DNA from: Pseudomonadota bacterium
Lineage (GTDB): Bacteria; Desulfobacterota; Desulfobacteria; Desulfobacterales; Desulfobacteraceae
Reading direction: 5' to 3'
Assembly: GCA_018821535.1 (NCBI GenBank)
Contig: JAHJLV010000025.1
Coordinates: 62,001-126,000, forward strand
Length of the DNA: 64,000 nt
In this document: positions 38,723 to 46,226 of the stretch, one piece after another
Position numbering within the stretch: the first letter of the stretch is position 1
Layout of the letters: every line of letters starts with the position of its first letter
The notes under the pieces: generated by a model
Databases searched by the model: none
Seen by the model: only the letters and a program-made list of their open reading frames with translations
What the model was told of the DNA's origin: nothing
Program-made: the position numbers and the translations under genes

Positions 38723-39262
38723 ATGATTAAGAAAATCACAATCAGTATTCCAGAAGAGCTTCATTTGAGGCTTAAAGAATTTAAGGGTTATATCAACATC
38801 TCAAGCAGTTGTGCTGAATCTCTAAAGAATAAAATTGATGAGATAGATTTGTGTATCCAAGAAGCAAAAAAAAGATTTCAAATTTTAAGCACCTCTGAAG
38901 CATGTAAAATAGCCTATGAGCAAGGAATCCACTGGGCGGGCTATAAAGCCTCTCCAACCGAATTAGCTGTTGTCTGCAACTGGGTTGATAATGAAAAATC
39001 GACTGATTTGATGGAGCTTTTATATGAAAAATTTGAAGAGATTAAAAAGACCATGGATGGCAATAGCAATGTTTATGAGTACATCATCAATTCGACTTTT
39101 ATCGACCAGCGAATTTTTAAAAACTCTATGGACTTTTTTCATGAGGATGTCGAAGTTGCCTTAAATTTTATTGATGGTGCCAGAGTGATTTGGGGGCGGG
39201 TAAAGAAGGATGTAGTTTCGAATCTCATGGCAATTAATGATAAAGAAGACAAACAAAAATAA
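38723..39262 (+). CDS. RHH/CopG-like N-terminal domain protein
   Basis: This 179-residue protein begins MIKKITISIPEELHLRLKEF, the beta-strand/helix pattern of ribbon-helix-helix regulators, followed by helical sequence of unknown fold (for example EACKIAYEQGIHWAGYKAS). ATG 38723 follows AAGGAG at six bases; the frame is open to 38693, which overlaps the promoter. It likely binds the operator between -35 and -10. It is co-directional with the next gene, 25 bases on. Confidence 0.65.
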   Translation: MIKKITISIPEELHLRLKEFKGYINISSSCAESLKNKIDEIDLCIQEAKKRFQILSTSEACKIAYEQGIHWAGYKASPTELAVVCNWVDNEKSTDLMELLYEKFEEIKKTMDGNSNVYEYIINSTFIDQRIFKNSMDFFHEDVEVALNFIDGARVIWGRVKKDVVSNLMAINDKEDKQK

Positions 39263-39287
39263 TTAAAAAATTGAAAAGGAGATTACC

Positions 39288-39740
39288 ATGACTAAACATC
39301 GTAGACTTATTCCTGGTGAGAATAACAATTGGGAAGTCGCAAGTTTTCTATTAATCGATTTTCTCTATATCGCAAATTCTCAAATGCGACATATTGAATT
39401 TTCCAGAGCGGATACGCACTCGTCCACAAAAGCATTAAATTTTATTGAAAATTTACTTGGGCCTACAGGCCATGTGGTGAATAAAACATTAAGCAATTCA
39501 ATAAGTAGTGCTATCACAAGACTTGAACAAAAGGGCTATTTAATTTGTGAGGATGGGGAATGCATTTTGACAAAAGATGGTTTTGATAGATCACGAGAAA
39601 TTAAAGATAAATACGACAAAAAAAATGAAGAACCAATTGGAGCATATGGGAAAGCGCTTCAGGCTCTCCAAAGTATAGAAGACCCTGAAATAAGAAAAAA
39701 AGTTTTAGAAAATATGAATGAATTGTCATCAAAAAAATAA
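39288..39740 (+). CDS. hypothetical protein with winged-helix-like pattern
   Basis: This 150-residue protein has a central stretch (NKTLSNSISSAITRLEQKGYLICEDGECILTKDGFDR) that reads as a winged helix: helix, recognition helix, then a beta wing. The C-terminal tail is charged and helical. Ribosome site AAGGAGATTACC. With the RHH-like gene it may form a two-gene regulatory unit. A terminator follows at 39886. No known family. Confidence 0.55.
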   Translation: MTKHRRLIPGENNNWEVASFLLIDFLYIANSQMRHIEFSRADTHSSTKALNFIENLLGPTGHVVNKTLSNSISSAITRLEQKGYLICEDGECILTKDGFDRSREIKDKYDKKNEEPIGAYGKALQALQSIEDPEIRKKVLENMNELSSKK

Positions 39741-39858
39741 AAAATTATATCGATACTTGCATAAAAAGTGCTTTGTTTCAGAACACCAGACCCAGAACTA
39801 TCACTGCGAGAACACTGGAATAAGAGAAAACAACTATTTAACATCACATACCAAATAA

Positions 39859-39878
39859 TTTTTCCATATATGGAAAAA
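39859..39878. repeat. 20-bp perfect palindrome, copy 1
   Basis: TTTTTCCATATATGGAAAAA is its own reverse complement. The same 16-bp core (TTTCCATATATGGAAA) recurs at 42219. Both are intergenic, as operator sites would be. Confidence 0.7.
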
Positions 39879-39885
39879 TTGAAGT

Positions 39886-39908
39886 GTCCGCATACGGACG
39901 GTTTTTTT
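39886..39908 (+). terminator. terminator after 39288 gene
   Basis: GTCCG-CATA-CGGAC stem followed by GG and seven T residues. It is short but well formed. Confidence 0.7.
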
Positions 39909-39983
39909 ACCTTGAAATATTTTGCCCATGCAGGTTAATGTTATTTTTGAAATCAAACCATATTGTGATTGAGGAAATAAACA

Positions 39984-40268
39984 TTGAACAAACTTGAACT
40001 GATTCAGAAAGTTAAAGAAAAATGCAACTTAACCAGGCAAGAAGCTTCAGACCTTGTTGAACTGTTTTTTTCTGAATTGACGAAAGCATTTATTGCTGGT
40101 GAAAGGGTCGAAATAAGGGGACTGTGTTCATTCTATATCAAAGAATATGAGAGCTATACCGGCAGGAATCCCAAAACCGGCAAGAAAGTTCCGGTGGCTT
40201 CAAAAAAACTGCCTTTTTTCAAGTGTGGGAAGGAACTGAAGGAAAGGGTTGATTATCCGACAAATTGA
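39984..40268 (+). CDS. HU/IHF-family nucleoid protein
   Basis: This 94-residue protein matches the HU family: helical N terminus (LTRQEASDLVELFFSELTKAF), FIAGERVEIRGLCSFYIKEY, the arm region TGRNPKTGKKVPVASKKLPFF and a final FKCGKELKERV. It binds and bends DNA, and element-encoded copies often aid recombination or replication. The start is TTG 39984 behind GAGGAA. Its stop overlaps the ribosome site of the next gene. Confidence 0.88.
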   Translation: MNKLELIQKVKEKCNLTRQEASDLVELFFSELTKAFIAGERVEIRGLCSFYIKEYESYTGRNPKTGKKVPVASKKLPFFKCGKELKERVDYPTN

Positions 40269-40276
40269 GGAGAAGG

Positions 40277-40729
40277 ATGAAACTAAAAAACCACCCAGAG
40301 GAATTCGTTTTAGGAAAATTTGCAGATGAAATAGCAGGACGAATCACAAGAAAGACTATTTCTGGGCTTCAAAATATTAAAGAGACTCTCTCTGGGGATG
40401 ACTCGGAATTGAATAATTGTTGGGATGAAATTTGTGTTCAAGTTCAACATGAGCATTCGTTTTTTTGGGATGCGTACGATGAAACAGCACAATCTTATGC
40501 TATGGGCTACATTGAAGGATTGAAAGAACATGAAAAATTGGCCCTTTGGTTTCAAACTGAAATAGGATGGGATTGGCTTTATGCTGATGATGAAGAACGA
40601 GAAGAATATCCTCCTATGTTGGATGAAGATATTGCTCAATATATTGTCAAAGAATATTTATACCGCAAAGCAGATGTTTGGACTAACGAAAGGATAAGAG
40701 CGTATTTAACGTACCGAGGCGTGTTATAA
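40277..40729 (+). CDS. hypothetical protein
   Basis: This 150-residue acidic protein has helices with many Trp, Tyr and Glu residues (WDEICVQVQHEHSFFWDAYDET; WFQTEIGWDWLYADDEE). ATG 40277 directly follows GAGGAGAAGG. It is eight bases after the HU-like gene and probably in its operon. I do not recognise it. Confidence 0.5.
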   Translation: MKLKNHPEEFVLGKFADEIAGRITRKTISGLQNIKETLSGDDSELNNCWDEICVQVQHEHSFFWDAYDETAQSYAMGYIEGLKEHEKLALWFQTEIGWDWLYADDEEREEYPPMLDEDIAQYIVKEYLYRKADVWTNERIRAYLTYRGVL

Positions 40730-40991
40730 AGGATAAAATTGTCAATTCATTCGTTCGTCCATTGTATCTCATGCAGTTCAAGCAAAGTCTGTATTCTTTT
40801 CGTCCTCAACCAAAATAGATGATTTAATCGGTTTTTATTCATGGTTCATGCTTTTTTTTATGGAAGGAACGACCACGATAGAATGGGTCCAAAAGAGGGC
40901 TTGAATTTGTGATATTGACGACAGCTCTATATGATAAAATCGCATGAGATAAATCTAAATTCATAATTAAAAAAGTAAGTTATGTTTCTTC

Positions 40992-41028
40992 GAAACTATA
41001 TGTTGTGCGAGTTTGACCATATAGTTTC
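40992..41028. repeat. 11-bp perfect inverted repeat
   Basis: GAAACTATATG and CATATAGTTTC, 15-base loop, upstream of a TTGACA at 41055. It could be an operator or an RNA stem. Confidence 0.6.
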
Positions 41029-41102
41029 TATATATTGTGTCTCAAAAAAAATTCTTGACAGATATCTTTTGATGTGAAATTATTCCAAATTTTTTTATTT
41101 TC

Positions 41103-41260
41103 TTGACATTACTTGCGAAAAATGTTAACTTGGAGAAAGTAAAAATGGGAAGTTAAAAGTCACTCGCCAGTTTCCTTAACTTCCCATTTTGAGAACGCAT
41201 GTCTGATTGATTTGAACGGCACGGACAATGAAGTCAGACTACAAAAAGTTTAGACATGCT
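41103..41260 (+). ncRNA. candidate leader RNA with long stem
   Basis: TTGACA at 41103 (weak -10) is followed by a 15-bp perfect inverted repeat (AAAATGGGAAGTTAA at 41142 and its complement at 41176), then GCATGTCT/AGACATGC (41197 and ~41253) with a nested GTCTGA/TCAGAC. It is AT-rich and gene-free, and precedes a set of very small genes. It could be a regulatory leader or a separate RNA. Confidence 0.4.
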
Positions 41261-41367
41261 GTTTTCAGATTAAATTGACACCTTATCAAGATTACTCTGA
41301 AATCAATATCAAGTCAACAATTTTTTGAGATTTTAATATTCCGTAGCCGAAAGGTTGGTCACTGATT
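41261..41367. other. gene-free stretch
   Basis: Contains another TTGACA (41275) but no convincing -10. No gene seen between it and the 41368 start. Confidence 0.4.
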
Positions 41368-41496
41368 ATGAGACAACGGAAGAGAATCGTTGGTTACATT
41401 TTCAGGGTGTGGCGTTATGCCAAGGACGGAACCACAAAATTGTGGGCACGTGACTATGGTTATAAAGCCTGGAAAATCCCAGTTTATGAAAAGTAA
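41368..41496 (+). CDS. small basic protein (42 aa)
   Basis: ATG 41368 to TAA 41496 encodes MRQRKRIVGYIFRVWRYAKD and then GTTKLWARDYGYKAWKIPV and a short end. It is rich in Arg, Lys, Trp and Tyr with no low complexity, which suggests a real gene and possible nucleic acid binding. No clear ribosome site is present within 10 bases. A UUCG hairpin follows it. Confidence 0.5.
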   Translation: MRQRKRIVGYIFRVWRYAKDGTTKLWARDYGYKAWKIPVYEK

Positions 41497-41508
41497 CTAA
41501 TGCAAAAC

Positions 41509-41524
41509 GCCTCCTTCGGGAGGC
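41509..41524 (+). terminator. UUCG tetraloop hairpin
   Basis: GCCTCC-TTCG-GGAGGC, six perfect pairs with a C(UUCG)G loop, 12 bases after the small gene. T-tract is poor (ACATTCTTCC). Confidence 0.5.
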
Positions 41525-41580
41525 AACATTCTTCCGTTAATTTTTTACAAACTTTATTTTATTGAAACAGGAGTATTAAA

Positions 41581-41709
41581 ATGTCTAAAACTGAAAAGAA
41601 AAAAACTGTTTATCGCGACTCTGAAACTGGTCAATTTACCACTGAAAACAAAGCCAAAAGAAGTCCAAAAACAACAGAAAAAGAAAGAGTAAGAACAGGA
41701 AAAAAATAA
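41581..41709 (+). CDS. small conserved-type protein (42 aa)
   Basis: ATG 41581 to TAA 41709 encodes a lysine-rich peptide with YRDSETGQFTTENKAKRSP then TTEKER. The RDxxTGQF pattern followed by P-x-T-T resembles a short family seen in other bacteria, though I cannot name it. Ribosome site CAGGAG. Confidence 0.6.
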   Translation: MSKTEKKKTVYRDSETGQFTTENKAKRSPKTTEKERVRTGKK

Positions 41710-41723
41710 TAAATTTTTAACGT

Positions 41724-41750
41724 CAAGGCGGGGATTAATTCCCTGCCTTG
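41724..41750 (+). terminator. hairpin after 42-aa gene
   Basis: CAAGGC..GGGA / TTCCC..GCCTTG stem, 15 bases after the stop. No T-tract, so it is a weak candidate. Confidence 0.4.
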
Positions 41751-41867
41751 CATAATAAATATCGGTTCTACTCGATTCCTGATACTCACGAAAGTGAGCG
41801 CTTGGAGGCTACCGAGATTGACTGTGGGCAATATTCTTTTTATGTGGTAAGCAAGGAGGTGTTGCCG

Positions 41868-42002
41868 ATGATTAAATTGTTGGATGATTTTAAAAAAGGC
41901 ATTATCAAATATTCTTTCATTATAATTCTCATGATGTCAATTCTTCATATTGGCATTGCCTTTATTCATTCTCGGGAATCGGGTAGAGCCGATATTATTT
42001 AG
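41868..42002 (+). CDS. small membrane protein (44 aa)
   Basis: ATG 41868 follows a perfect AAGGAGGT seven bases upstream. The peptide has one hydrophobic helix (YSFIIILMMSILHIGIAF) flanked by basic residues. An upstream TTG at 41748 in the same frame is less likely. Function unknown; a toxin or stress peptide is possible. Confidence 0.55.
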   Translation: MIKLLDDFKKGIIKYSFIIILMMSILHIGIAFIHSRESGRADII

Positions 42003-42030
42003 TTAAAATCCGGGCTTTTAAAAGTTCAAG

Positions 42031-42160
42031 ATGCTGGGTCAGCAGAATTTTCAGCCCCGAGAACCAACTGTCAAAGCATTGATTGGGCATCATCATCCTG
42101 TGTCAGGTTAAAGATCCTTATGCAACTGCACTGGAAAAACTTTGGGATAAACTCTTTTAA
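42031..42160 (+). pseudogene. possible frameshifted remnant
   Basis: ATG 42031 reads ...PREPTVKALIGHHHPVSG and stops; in the next frame VKDPYATALEKLWDKLF follows immediately to a stop at 42160. The two pieces look like one protein end broken by a frameshift. I could not assign a parent family. Confidence 0.3.
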
Positions 42161-42449
42161 AATCAATCCTTAAGCAAGAAAACTTAAAAGGCACTGGATC
42201 AATTCAGATTTTTTATGGTTTCCATATATGGAAAATTTGATATGGCAATATGAGAAAAATTGAAAATTACTTAAAAATTTATATATTTCAACATTGACCC
42301 TAATTTACTCAGGGTGTATAGCAAAATTGTGAATCCAATTTTAGAGATAAATTGCGACCCATACTGATATCTCTCTTTCGATCAACATAGAGCTCATATG
42401 CCTATGATATCTATGTTATTCGTAAAATGTTAACGGGCTGAGGGGGGTA
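42161..42449. other. gap before CBASS genes
   Basis: AT-rich, no gene seen. It holds palindrome copy 2 at 42219 and presumably the CBASS promoter. Confidence 0.5.
42219..42234. repeat. 16-bp palindrome, copy 2
   Basis: TTTCCATATATGGAAA, identical to the core of the palindrome at 39859. It lies 216 bases before the CD-NTase gene. Confidence 0.65.
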
Positions 42450-43235
42450 ATGACGGTCAATTCATATTTAAAAGGTTTAGCAAGCGACCTTGTGATTTCA
42501 TCAGACGAGAAATCGAGTATTTCAATATCTATAACAACGTTGATATTAAGATTAAAATCCTATTTTGGGAGCGGGATAACAAACCATTTTCAATTTGGTT
42601 CAAGTACACGAGGGACCATCTTGCCAAGAAAAGCAGATAACAAATCAGATATTGATTATATGGTTGTTTTCGATACTTCAGATGGGAAAAAGAAACCTCA
42701 AACTTATTTGAGTCGATTAAAAAAATTTGCAGAGAATAAATATTCGACATCAGAAATATATCAATCGCATCCTACGATTGTCCTTTCTTTGAATCATATT
42801 AAATTTGAACTGGTACCTGCAATTTTTGACTGGGGTTATCAAATTCCTTCGCCTGCATCGGATTGGGTGGACTGGATCTCTACTGACCCGAACGCGACTA
42901 ATCAAGCCCTTATAGATAAAAATACTTATGAAAATTACAAAATAAAACCTTTAGTTCGCCTGATAAAATATTGGAACGCCTGCCAAGGCCATCCTTATGC
43001 CTCTTTTTCACTTGAGCGCTATATAGTGAATCAATCATACTGGTTCTGCTCTTCGATAAATGAATATTTTTATTCATTCTGGTCAAATTTCGATTACTCT
43101 TGGGGTACCGCTCAATACATTAAAGACAAAGTTGATAGGGCAAAAGCTTGTGCAAGAAAAGCAAAGGAATACGAAAATGATGGTATGCCTGTATACGCAG
43201 AAAATGAAATTAAAAAGATAGTGCCAGAACTATGA
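42450..43235 (+). CDS. CD-NTase (cGAS/DncV-like nucleotidyltransferase) of CBASS
   Basis: This 261-residue protein has the nucleotidyltransferase core: Gly50-Ser51 in FQFGSSTRGTILP, then Asp67 and Asp69 in NKSDIDYMVVF, and the third acid at Glu120 (KFELVPA). It belongs to the SMODS/CD-NTase branch that makes cyclic oligonucleotides on phage infection. It overlaps the next gene by four bases (ATGA), and that gene encodes a membrane effector, the standard minimal CBASS pair. It is shorter than most CD-NTases. Ribosome site AGGGGGG. No Cap2/Cap3 genes are adjacent, which fits type I CBASS. Confidence 0.85.
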   Translation: MTVNSYLKGLASDLVISSDEKSSISISITTLILRLKSYFGSGITNHFQFGSSTRGTILPRKADNKSDIDYMVVFDTSDGKKKPQTYLSRLKKFAENKYSTSEIYQSHPTIVLSLNHIKFELVPAIFDWGYQIPSPASDWVDWISTDPNATNQALIDKNTYENYKIKPLVRLIKYWNACQGHPYASFSLERYIVNQSYWFCSSINEYFYSFWSNFDYSWGTAQYIKDKVDRAKACARKAKEYENDGMPVYAENEIKKIVPEL

Positions 43236-44005
43236 GCCAGAAATCACAAAATCGCGTTGATGAAGTAAATCGTTATTACGAGCCCGTAGGTAAAATAGGT
43301 AAAGCAACAGGTTCCCTTTTTTGGATAATTGCGGGGGTGTCTCTCTTTATTCCCTATGCAAAAGCGGAAATTGAAATTAAAATCCAACCACTGTTTATCT
43401 GTCTGGTATTAATTTATTTTTGCCTATCTCAATTTTCGAGGTTTTATCTTTTACCAAAAGCTGAAAGAAAAAGAAGGCAACAGTTGTTATCAAATTCTTT
43501 TGGAGCACCGTTATCACACGACCGCACAGCTTTATATTACAATAATGAATATACGCCCAATATTGTACGCCTCGGTGCGAATACAATGGAAAATTCTTTT
43601 TTCAGTAAAGAAGTTGCCGGTCAAATGCTTTTTCCTAAACGAATTATAACCTTTGCCTATATGATAATCTGGATATTCCTATTTGCTTTACCTGAATGCA
43701 AACCAGAGACTCTAATGTGGATTACGCAACTTGTATTTTCGACAGAGATTTTTATTCAATGGTTGACTCTTGAACTATTGAGAAGCTCCTACAAAGATAC
43801 ATATGATGCGCTTCATTCATTATTCCTGAATGGAATCGATGATGAATCTCCAAAGGTTATTGCAACAATACTTGATTTTTTCACGGCATACGAAGTCGCT
43901 AAACATTCAGCTGGATTTTTGCTTTCGTCTAAAGTTTTTTTCAAATTGAACGAAGAGCTTACGCAAAGATGGAAGCAGATACGTGAAGACTTAAATATGA
44001 AATAA
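43232..44005 (+). CDS. S-4TM/SLATT-like membrane effector of CBASS
   Basis: This 257-residue protein has two helix pairs (FWIIAGVSLFIPYA and FICLVLIYFCLSQF; FAYMIIWIFLFAL and MWITQLVFSTEIFIQWL), so four membrane segments. The RRQQLLSNSFGAPL, ALYYNNE and RLGANTMENSFFSKEVA stretches are typical of the S-4TM pore-forming effectors next to CD-NTases. It should be opened by the cyclic nucleotide and kill the infected cell by membrane leakage. The ATG overlaps the CD-NTase stop. Confidence 0.82.
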   Translation: MSQKSQNRVDEVNRYYEPVGKIGKATGSLFWIIAGVSLFIPYAKAEIEIKIQPLFICLVLIYFCLSQFSRFYLLPKAERKRRQQLLSNSFGAPLSHDRTALYYNNEYTPNIVRLGANTMENSFFSKEVAGQMLFPKRIITFAYMIIWIFLFALPECKPETLMWITQLVFSTEIFIQWLTLELLRSSYKDTYDALHSLFLNGIDDESPKVIATILDFFTAYEVAKHSAGFLLSSKVFFKLNEELTQRWKQIREDLNMK

Positions 44006-44016
44006 GGAGAAATAAA

Positions 44017-44250
44017 ATGTCTCGGAAAACACACCATGTAGTACCAAACCCAGAAAGTGGATGGGATGTCAAAAAGGGTGGAGGTCAAAAATCCATTAAG
44101 CATTTTGAAAAGAAGCAGGATGCTGTAGATTATGGCCGTGGTGTAAGCAAAAATCAGAATTCTGAGTTTATTATCCATAAGAAAGATGGTGCCATCCAGA
44201 ACGCTGATAGCCATGGTGGAGACCCTTGTCCACCCAAGGATAAAAAATAG
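44017..44250 (+). CDS. DUF2188 small protein
   Basis: This 77-residue protein matches DUF2188: HHVVPNPESGWDVKKGGGQKS, a helix (EKKQDAVDYGRGVSKNQ) and SEFIIHKKDGAIQNADSHGGDP. The fold is small and soluble, of unknown role. It follows the CBASS effector by 11 bases with AAGGAG and is probably in the same transcript; DUF2188 genes often ride in defence islands. Confidence 0.85.
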   Translation: MSRKTHHVVPNPESGWDVKKGGGQKSIKHFEKKQDAVDYGRGVSKNQNSEFIIHKKDGAIQNADSHGGDPCPPKDKK

Positions 44251-44345
44251 ATTTCCCATCCGGCAGACAATAGCGCGTTTGGGCCGATAGTGGTCATACG
44301 CGGTTCAACCCTATTCGCCTATAATTATGATAAGGAAACGGAAAT
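44251..44345. other. short gap before GmrSD-like gene
   Basis: No gene seen. It ends in AAGGAAACGGAAAT before ATG 44346. Confidence 0.5.
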
Positions 44346-46058
44346 ATGAGCATCTCTACCGAAAAGAAATCCCTTTCTGCAAAAGAATACCCAATTTGTA
44401 AAATATTTTGTGATGATTATTTATTTGTCATTCCAAGCTATCAACGGCCATATTCATGGACCACAGAGCAAGCCTCTGAATTGATAATTGATTTACAAGA
44501 CTACATCAAAGGGAAATCTGATGATATAGAAACTTTAAATCCATATTTTCTCGGGAGTATAGTCTTGGTAAAAGGGGATAACCCGCATGCCGAAGTTATT
44601 GATGGACAGCAACGTCTAACAACCCTTTCAATCCTTTTTTCTGTATTACGTGAACTCATTGATGAAGCTGACATAAAACGAGAAATAACGAAATATCTCG
44701 GCCAAAAAGGAAGTAAATTATTAAAGACGACAGAAAATTATAGAATTTCATTGCGAGATAGAGATAAGAAATTTTTTCAAGATTATGTACAGGACGAAGA
44801 CGGACTAACAAAACTATTGGATTTAAATACTGATTTGCCCGACAGTCATTTGAATATCAAACAAAACACCCTCTGTTTGTACAAGCATCTCAAGAATGAG
44901 GAACAAGAAGAACTATTCCGATTGACCAGTTTTATCTTGCTGAATTGTTATTTGGTGGTTGTGGCTACTCCTGATATCGACTCAGCTTATAGAATTTTTT
45001 CTGTGATGAATGACCGCGGTTTGGATTTGTCCGCAACGGATATATTAAAATCCAATATAATTGGTAAAATCCCAGATTCTGAAAAACAGGCCTATACAGA
45101 TAAGTGGGAGGATATTGAAGAGAGCATAGGTAGAGATAGTTTTAATGATTTATTTTCACACATTAGAATGATTTTTAGATGCGCAAAGCCACAAGGAACA
45201 CTTGTAAAGGAATTCGACGCACATGTAAAACCAGGTGATAGTCCAAAATTATTTATAGATGATATACTTGTCCCATTTTCAGAAGCATATACCAATATAA
45301 TCTTGGAGAACTATGCAAGCCAAGAACTTGCTGAAAATATAAATTCTAAATTGAAATGGTTAAATCGAATAGATAATTTTGACTGGATACCACCAGCAAT
45401 TTTATTTTTGTCTAAAAACAAAAATAAGCCAAAGATAATTTTTAGCTTCCTTGAAAAACTCGAAAAACTTGCTTCATGTATTATGATATTTAGAGGAAAT
45501 ATCAATTATCGGATAAGCAGATTCAGTGATTTGTCAAAGTGGATACATTCAGGGAAAGACCCTTTGTTAGATAATTCTCCAATTCATTTAACAGACGATG
45601 AAATTGACAATACTCTTTCCGCTCTGAATGGAAATGTATATGAAATTACAAGAACACGCTTGCCGATTCTATTGAGATTAGATTCTCTGCTATCAGATGG
45701 CTCAGCGCAGTACAACTATAAAATGGTATCTGTTGAACATGTTCTTCCCCAAAATCCAAAAGATGGCAGTCAGTGGAAAACTTGGATTCCTGATGAGGAC
45801 ACACGGAAAAATCTTGTTCATAAACTTGGGAATCTTGCATTGCTCTCCAGAGCTAAAAATAGTTCTGCCAGCAATTATGAATTTGACAAAAAGAAGAATT
45901 CGTATTTCAAACTCAATGGGGTTTGTCCATTTCCAATAACTACTGATGTCCTCAACCATAATGAGTGGACGGAGGACATAATTAATTTAAGACAAAAAGA
46001 CTATGTTAGAAGATTGGCAAAGGAATGGGGGCTTTCAAAAAAAATTATAACCGCTTAG
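44346..46058 (+). CDS. GmrSD-type type IV restriction protein (DUF262-DUF1524)
   Basis: This 570-residue protein joins an N-terminal DUF262 domain (IPSYQRPYSW at 29-38; IDGQQRLTTL at 85-94, ParB/Srx-like) to a C-terminal DUF1524 HNH nuclease (VEHVLPQNP near 463, HKLGNLALLS and NSSASNYEF after it). Fused proteins of this type are NTP-dependent endonucleases that cut modified (for example glucosylated) phage DNA, or act in the BrxU/GmrSD group. All key motifs are present, so it should be active. It sits 95 bases after the CBASS/DUF2188 genes. Confidence 0.88.
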   Translation: MSISTEKKSLSAKEYPICKIFCDDYLFVIPSYQRPYSWTTEQASELIIDLQDYIKGKSDDIETLNPYFLGSIVLVKGDNPHAEVIDGQQRLTTLSILFSVLRELIDEADIKREITKYLGQKGSKLLKTTENYRISLRDRDKKFFQDYVQDEDGLTKLLDLNTDLPDSHLNIKQNTLCLYKHLKNEEQEELFRLTSFILLNCYLVVVATPDIDSAYRIFSVMNDRGLDLSATDILKSNIIGKIPDSEKQAYTDKWEDIEESIGRDSFNDLFSHIRMIFRCAKPQGTLVKEFDAHVKPGDSPKLFIDDILVPFSEAYTNIILENYASQELAENINSKLKWLNRIDNFDWIPPAILFLSKNKNKPKIIFSFLEKLEKLASCIMIFRGNINYRISRFSDLSKWIHSGKDPLLDNSPIHLTDDEIDNTLSALNGNVYEITRTRLPILLRLDSLLSDGSAQYNYKMVSVEHVLPQNPKDGSQWKTWIPDEDTRKNLVHKLGNLALLSRAKNSSASNYEFDKKKNSYFKLNGVCPFPITTDVLNHNEWTEDIINLRQKDYVRRLAKEWGLSKKIITA

Positions 46059-46226
46059 CACAAACGAGCCAAGTAACCCCCATTTTTTCATCGAAAATTG
46101 CCTGTTTAACGATATTTTTACATCTGGTCCAATATGCTCACTTAAAACAGGAACGACCATCATATACCGGCCTAAAAAGGCTTTTAATTGGATGTTTGGA
46201 TCAGCATCCGGCATATTCCTATGGTT

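Noticed and set aside
41748..42002. Longer (84-codon) version of the small membrane gene from a TTG
   Set aside because: The internal ATG at 41868 has a perfect ribosome site, and the longer form starts within the hairpin.
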